In this document: piece after piece, positions 60,915-64,000 of the stretch
Layout: every line of letters starts with the position of its first letter
Numbering within the stretch: position 1 is the stretch's first letter
Assembly (NCBI RefSeq): GCF_900178005.1
Contig: NZ_FXBS01000003.1
Location: 262,166 to 326,165, forward strand
Length of the DNA stretch: 64,000 bases
Direction: 5' to 3'
Source of the DNA: Tuberibacillus sp. Marseille-P3662
GTDB taxonomy: Bacteria; Bacillota; Bacilli; Bacillales; Sporolactobacillaceae
Program-made: the position numbers and the translations under genes
Notes under the pieces: generated by a model
Seen by the model: only the letters and a program-made list of their open reading frames with translations
What the model was told of the DNA's origin: nothing
Databases searched by the model: none

Positions 60915-61964
60915 ATGAAAGGCGTAATCTATAAAATTGAAAATCTAGTAAATGGCATGGTTTACGTTGGACAGACAGTAGTGGGATTTGAAACTAGAAC
61001 ATCAGCGCATAAAAGAGCGTTATTGAGGAACGAACATAATAATGATCATCTTCAAAGAGCATGGAATAAGTATGGGAAAGATAATTTTTTGTTTTCCGTT
61101 ATAGAAGAAATATCCATTGATGAATTGGATAAAAAAGAAATTGAATGGATTGCGCATCATAGAAAAACGACAGGTTCTTATAATCTGGAAAGTGGCGGTA
61201 ATAAGAATAAGACACATAGTTCATACACGAAAGCAAAAGTTTCTAAAGCAACTAAAGAAGCATTCAAAAGACCAGAAATTGCAAATAAATTAAAAGAGGC
61301 TGCCAACAAAAGAAGAGGTAAAAACAATTATAACGCAAGGGAAATTATTTGTGTAACGACTGGTGAAATATTCGAAACATTATATGACGCATCTAAAAAA
61401 TTTAAAATTGACATAAACGCCATTTATAAGTGTTGTAAAGGTATATACAAAAGCGCTGGTAAATACACGAATGGAAATCCGATTCAATTCGCTTATTATG
61501 AAAAGGGTAAAACGTACAAAGAAAAAGAAATTAAAGGGCTGTATGAACGTAAAAGGGTTGTTTGCACAAATACTGGTGAGATTTTTGATTCAGCAACAAA
61601 AGGCGCTAAAAAATATGGCCTTTCGCAAAGTACTGTATCAAGTTGTTGCAAAGGTGAAATTAAATCAGCAGGAAAGCTACCTAACGGCGAATATTCTGTA
61701 TGGGTTTATGAAGATGACTATGATCCGAATAATGATTATTCGTTTAATAGACATAAAGGGAAACATAATCCAAGAGCAAAAAAGGTTATTTGCTTAACTA
61801 CTGAAGAAGTTTTTGACACCATGCAAGAAGCCGGAAAAAGATATGGAATAAAAACACCTTGTAAAATTTCATTAGCTTGTAGAGGGAAAAGAAAACACGT
61901 TGGCAAATTGGCAGATGGCACAAAACTAAAGTGGTCATATTACGAAGTTGAAGCATCCAATTAA
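60915..61964 (+). CDS. Freestanding GIY-YIG homing endonuclease with three NUMOD1 repeats
   Basis: 349 aa from ATG 60915. Nuclease domain 1-95: GVIYKIENLVNGMVYVGQT, Arg/His region SAHKRALLRNEHNND, catalytic Glu in EIEWIAHH. A basic linker follows, then three NUMOD1 DNA-binding modules (each VxCxxTGEIFxT... through KSAGK). More AT-rich than the tail genes; it has its own promoter and terminator and separates the chaperone genes from the tape measure. Confidence 0.93.
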   Translation: MKGVIYKIENLVNGMVYVGQTVVGFETRTSAHKRALLRNEHNNDHLQRAWNKYGKDNFLFSVIEEISIDELDKKEIEWIAHHRKTTGSYNLESGGNKNKTHSSYTKAKVSKATKEAFKRPEIANKLKEAANKRRGKNNYNAREIICVTTGEIFETLYDASKKFKIDINAIYKCCKGIYKSAGKYTNGNPIQFAYYEKGKTYKEKEIKGLYERKRVVCTNTGEIFDSATKGAKKYGLSQSTVSSCCKGEIKSAGKLPNGEYSVWVYEDDYDPNNDYSFNRHKGKHNPRAKKVICLTTEEVFDTMQEAGKRYGIKTPCKISLACRGKRKHVGKLADGTKLKWSYYEVEASN

Positions 61965-61977
61965 GGGTGCTTTTTTT
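61951..61977 (+). terminator. Terminator of the GIY-YIG gene
   Basis: AAGCATCC-aattaa-GGGTGCTT overlapping the stop codon, then T7. It lies inside the late operon, just ahead of the tape measure gene. Confidence 0.85.
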
Positions 61978-61993
61978 ATACCTTTAAAGGTAG

Positions 61994-64000
61994 GTGATTA
62001 AAATAGCTAAACGAATAAAAGGTATTAGTATAGAAATCGATGGTTCAACCAAAGGTTTGGATAAAGCACTTAAGAGCGTCAATAAACGTTCTCGTGATCT
62101 TCAAGATGAACTTAAAGACGTTGAAAAGCTGCTCAAATTTAACCCAGGTAATACCGAACTATTGGAGCAACAGCAAAAGCTTTTAGGTGAACAAGTCGAA
62201 AATACATCGGACAAGCTTAAAAAATTGAAAGATGCTCAAAAAGACGTTCAACGGCAATTTGAAAATGGTGATATCGGCGTTGATCAATATAGAGCTTTTC
62301 AGCGTGAAGTAGCTGAAACAGAAAGCAAGCTGGAACACTTTGAAGATCAGTTGCAATCATCCCAAAGAAAAACCGATAAATTCAGTAAAAAGCTGGATGA
62401 CGCCGGTGAGAAAATGAAGGGTTTCGGCAACAAAGCAAAAAGCGCCGGTAGCACCATGAGTGCTTCTTTCACTGCACCTATTATTGGTGGTATGTACGCC
62501 GTTACTGAAGGAACTGAAGACTTCCGTACAAGCTTATCCAAGTTAGAACAAAACGCGGAAAATGCCGGAATGAGTGCAGATGAAATTAGAGATTCGTTGA
62601 TGGATTTATCTGCTGCATCAGACGGCACCGACGAAAGTGTTGAAGGACTTTCTAACCTGCTTGCGACCGGGTTTGATAAACAAGGCATGGCGCAAGCAGT
62701 CGATGCGTTGAGTGGTGCGGTATTAAAATTTCCGGAAACCTTAAAGTTTGAAAACTTAGCTGAGAGTCTGCAGGAGACGTTAGCAACAGGTGAAGCTACA
62801 GGTCAATTCGAGGAAATGCTAGGGCGTGTAGGGATCAATGCAGAAAAGTTTTCAAAGGGGCTAAAAGAAGCCAAAAAACAAGGTGACGAGCAAAACTACG
62901 TATTGAAAACATTAGCAAATAAAAATCTTTCTGAAGCCAATAAGAAATACAAAGAAAACAACGAGGAATTAGTTGAGTCTAAAAAAAGTGCAACAAAATT
63001 TATGTTGGCAATGGGTGACTTGGGTGATACTTTAACCCCTATTGTCACAAAAATAAATGAACAAATATCAAAATTGGTTGAATGGTTTAATGATTTAAGT
63101 CCGACTGCACAAAAGGTAGTCGGTGTCATCGCTGGAATAGTTGCTGTAGCTGGACCTTTGCTTGTTATTATCGGTTCCCTTGTCACGGTTTTCGGAGCTA
63201 TAGCATCGGCGGTTGCTGCCATAGGTCTAGGTCCTTTAATCGGGATTATAGCTGGGGTTGTTGCAGGTATAGTCGGACTGGTGGCAGCTGGCATTAAATT
63301 GATAAATAACTGGGACACGGTTGTAGCCATGGGGAAACTCTTATGGAATTTGTTAGTACAAACGATTCAGACCATTTTGCTACAACTGGCAGCATTCTTG
63401 GTGAAAACATGGAACGGAATATTATCGACAATTAAAGTCGTTTGGAATCTTATTAAACTTTTTATAACGTCAGCATGGAATGGCATAAAAGATATGGCTT
63501 CGAGTATTTTCCCAGGCATCGCTATGATTCTTAGCAGTGTCTGGGATTCTATATGGGGGACAATAAAAAGCGTTTGGAATCACATAAAGTCATTCATTTC
63601 GGGGCTTTGGGACGGCATATCATCGACAGCATCAAGCGTATTTCATGGCATCAAAGACACCATCGAGGGTGTTTGGAACAGTATTTCAAGCACTACATCA
63701 AGCATTTGGGATGGCATTGTCGGTACGATTAAAGGCGCAATAAATGGTGTGATTGGTGCTATCAATGGCATGTTGAATGCGATTAGTAGTATCAGCATCG
63801 ACCTTCCTTCTGTTCCTGAATGGGTTCCTGGTTTAGGGGGGTCCGGTGGTGGTTCGATTGATTTCCCTAACCTACCTAACATTCCTAAGCTTAAGCGAGG
63901 GACGAACTACGTTGAAGATGAAGGAATGGCTTATTTACACGAAGGTGAAGCAGTTGTTCCTAAAAAATATAACCCTGCTGCTGACGGTAGTAAAGGCGGC
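61994..64000 (+). CDS. Phage tail tape measure protein, 3'-truncated by window edge
   Basis: 669 codons visible, open to the last base. Homologues start M-AKRIKGI; here that Met codon is ATA (62003), so the usable start is GTG at 61994 (MIKIAKRIKGIS) with AAAGG close by, or ATA itself. Coiled-coil N-terminus (to about 115), TMP core, hydrophobic stretch (VVGVIAGIVAVAGPLLVIIGS onward), then W-x-x-I type repeats (WNGIKDM, WDSIWGTIK, WDGISSTAS, WNSISSTTS, WDGIVGTIK) and the usual YLHEGEAVVPKKYN. Sets tail length. Confidence 0.93.
   Translation, partial: MIKIAKRIKGISIEIDGSTKGLDKALKSVNKRSRDLQDELKDVEKLLKFNPGNTELLEQQQKLLGEQVENTSDKLKKLKDAQKDVQRQFENGDIGVDQYRAFQREVAETESKLEHFEDQLQSSQRKTDKFSKKLDDAGEKMKGFGNKAKSAGSTMSASFTAPIIGGMYAVTEGTEDFRTSLSKLEQNAENAGMSADEIRDSLMDLSAASDGTDESVEGLSNLLATGFDKQGMAQAVDALSGAVLKFPETLKFENLAESLQETLATGEATGQFEEMLGRVGINAEKFSKGLKEAKKQGDEQNYVLKTLANKNLSEANKKYKENNEELVESKKSATKFMLAMGDLGDTLTPIVTKINEQISKLVEWFNDLSPTAQKVVGVIAGIVAVAGPLLVIIGSLVTVFGAIASAVAAIGLGPLIGIIAGVVAGIVGLVAAGIKLINNWDTVVAMGKLLWNLLVQTIQTILLQLAAFLVKTWNGILSTIKVVWNLIKLFITSAWNGIKDMASSIFPGIAMILSSVWDSIWGTIKSVWNHIKSFISGLWDGISSTASSVFHGIKDTIEGVWNSISSTTSSIWDGIVGTIKGAINGVIGAINGMLNAISSISIDLPSVPEWVPGLGGSGGGSIDFPNLPNIPKLKRGTNYVEDEGMAYLHEGEAVVPKKYNPAADGSKGG

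Noticed and set aside
38583-64000. attR of the prophage
   Set aside because: No second copy of the ssrA end was seen inside the window and structural genes continue past the edge, so the right border must be outside.

Overview
The window is a low-to-mid GC Firmicute chromosome, almost certainly a spore-former-type Bacillales member close to Bacillaceae/Sporolactobacillaceae. The evidence is the set and order of genes: hprK-lgt-yvoD-ppaX-yvoF, hisZGDBHAF-hisIE, yvcD, trxB, rapZ-yvcK-whiA-crh, clpP, sigL (rpoN), the cggR-gapA-pgk-tpiA-gpmI-eno glycolytic operon, secG, carboxylesterase, rnr, smpB and ssrA. This is the familiar Bacillus arrangement, including Crh (found in Bacillales) and CggR. 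Genus and species cannot be settled from sequence reading alone.

Region 1 (1-38600) is core chromosome. It holds excision repair (3' part of uvrB, uvrA), two small membrane proteins (YvlC/YvlD type), the HPr kinase operon, a Ca2+/H+ antiporter on the minus strand, a complete eight-gene histidine operon, a TPR protein, thioredoxin reductase, the rapZ-yvcK-whiA-crh operon, clpP on the minus strand behind a CtsR box, a small metal-binding membrane protein, tRNA-Arg(CCG), sigL with a cre-like site, and the glycolytic operon behind a CggR-type operator. It ends with secG, est, rnr, smpB and tmRNA. Three intergenic copies of a 52-55 bp imperfect dyad repeat lie in this region (two close, one diverged).

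Region 2 (about 38583-64000, running off the right edge) is a prophage of the HK97-like cos siphovirus type, inserted directly downstream of ssrA. Its order is integrase and S24 repressor (minus), Cro-like protein and early genes, Rha, replisome organiser, DnaC-like loader, a run of about 20 very small overlapping genes, dUTPase, ArpU, a second small tyrosine recombinase, an AT-rich cargo gene with a HEPN-type RNxxxH motif, HNH endonuclease, a freestanding HNH homing endonuclease, small and large terminase, portal, ClpP-like protease, capsid, head-tail joining genes, major tail protein, tail chaperones G and GT (by -1 frameshift), a GIY-YIG homing endonuclease, and a tape measure gene cut by the window edge. 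attR is not in the window.

The most noteworthy signals are in the prophage. The GIY-YIG gene has a promoter inside the loop of a perfect 10-bp hairpin that would hide its ribosome binding site in read-through mRNA, the logic known from T4 I-TevI. Four TGGCAG iterons sit at exactly 11-bp spacing upstream of the packaging genes. A 17-bp repressor palindrome exactly fills the spacer of the early promoter. There are three pairs of near-identical translation-start cassettes, an A9 frameshift site giving gpGT, and a standalone HEPN-like moron.
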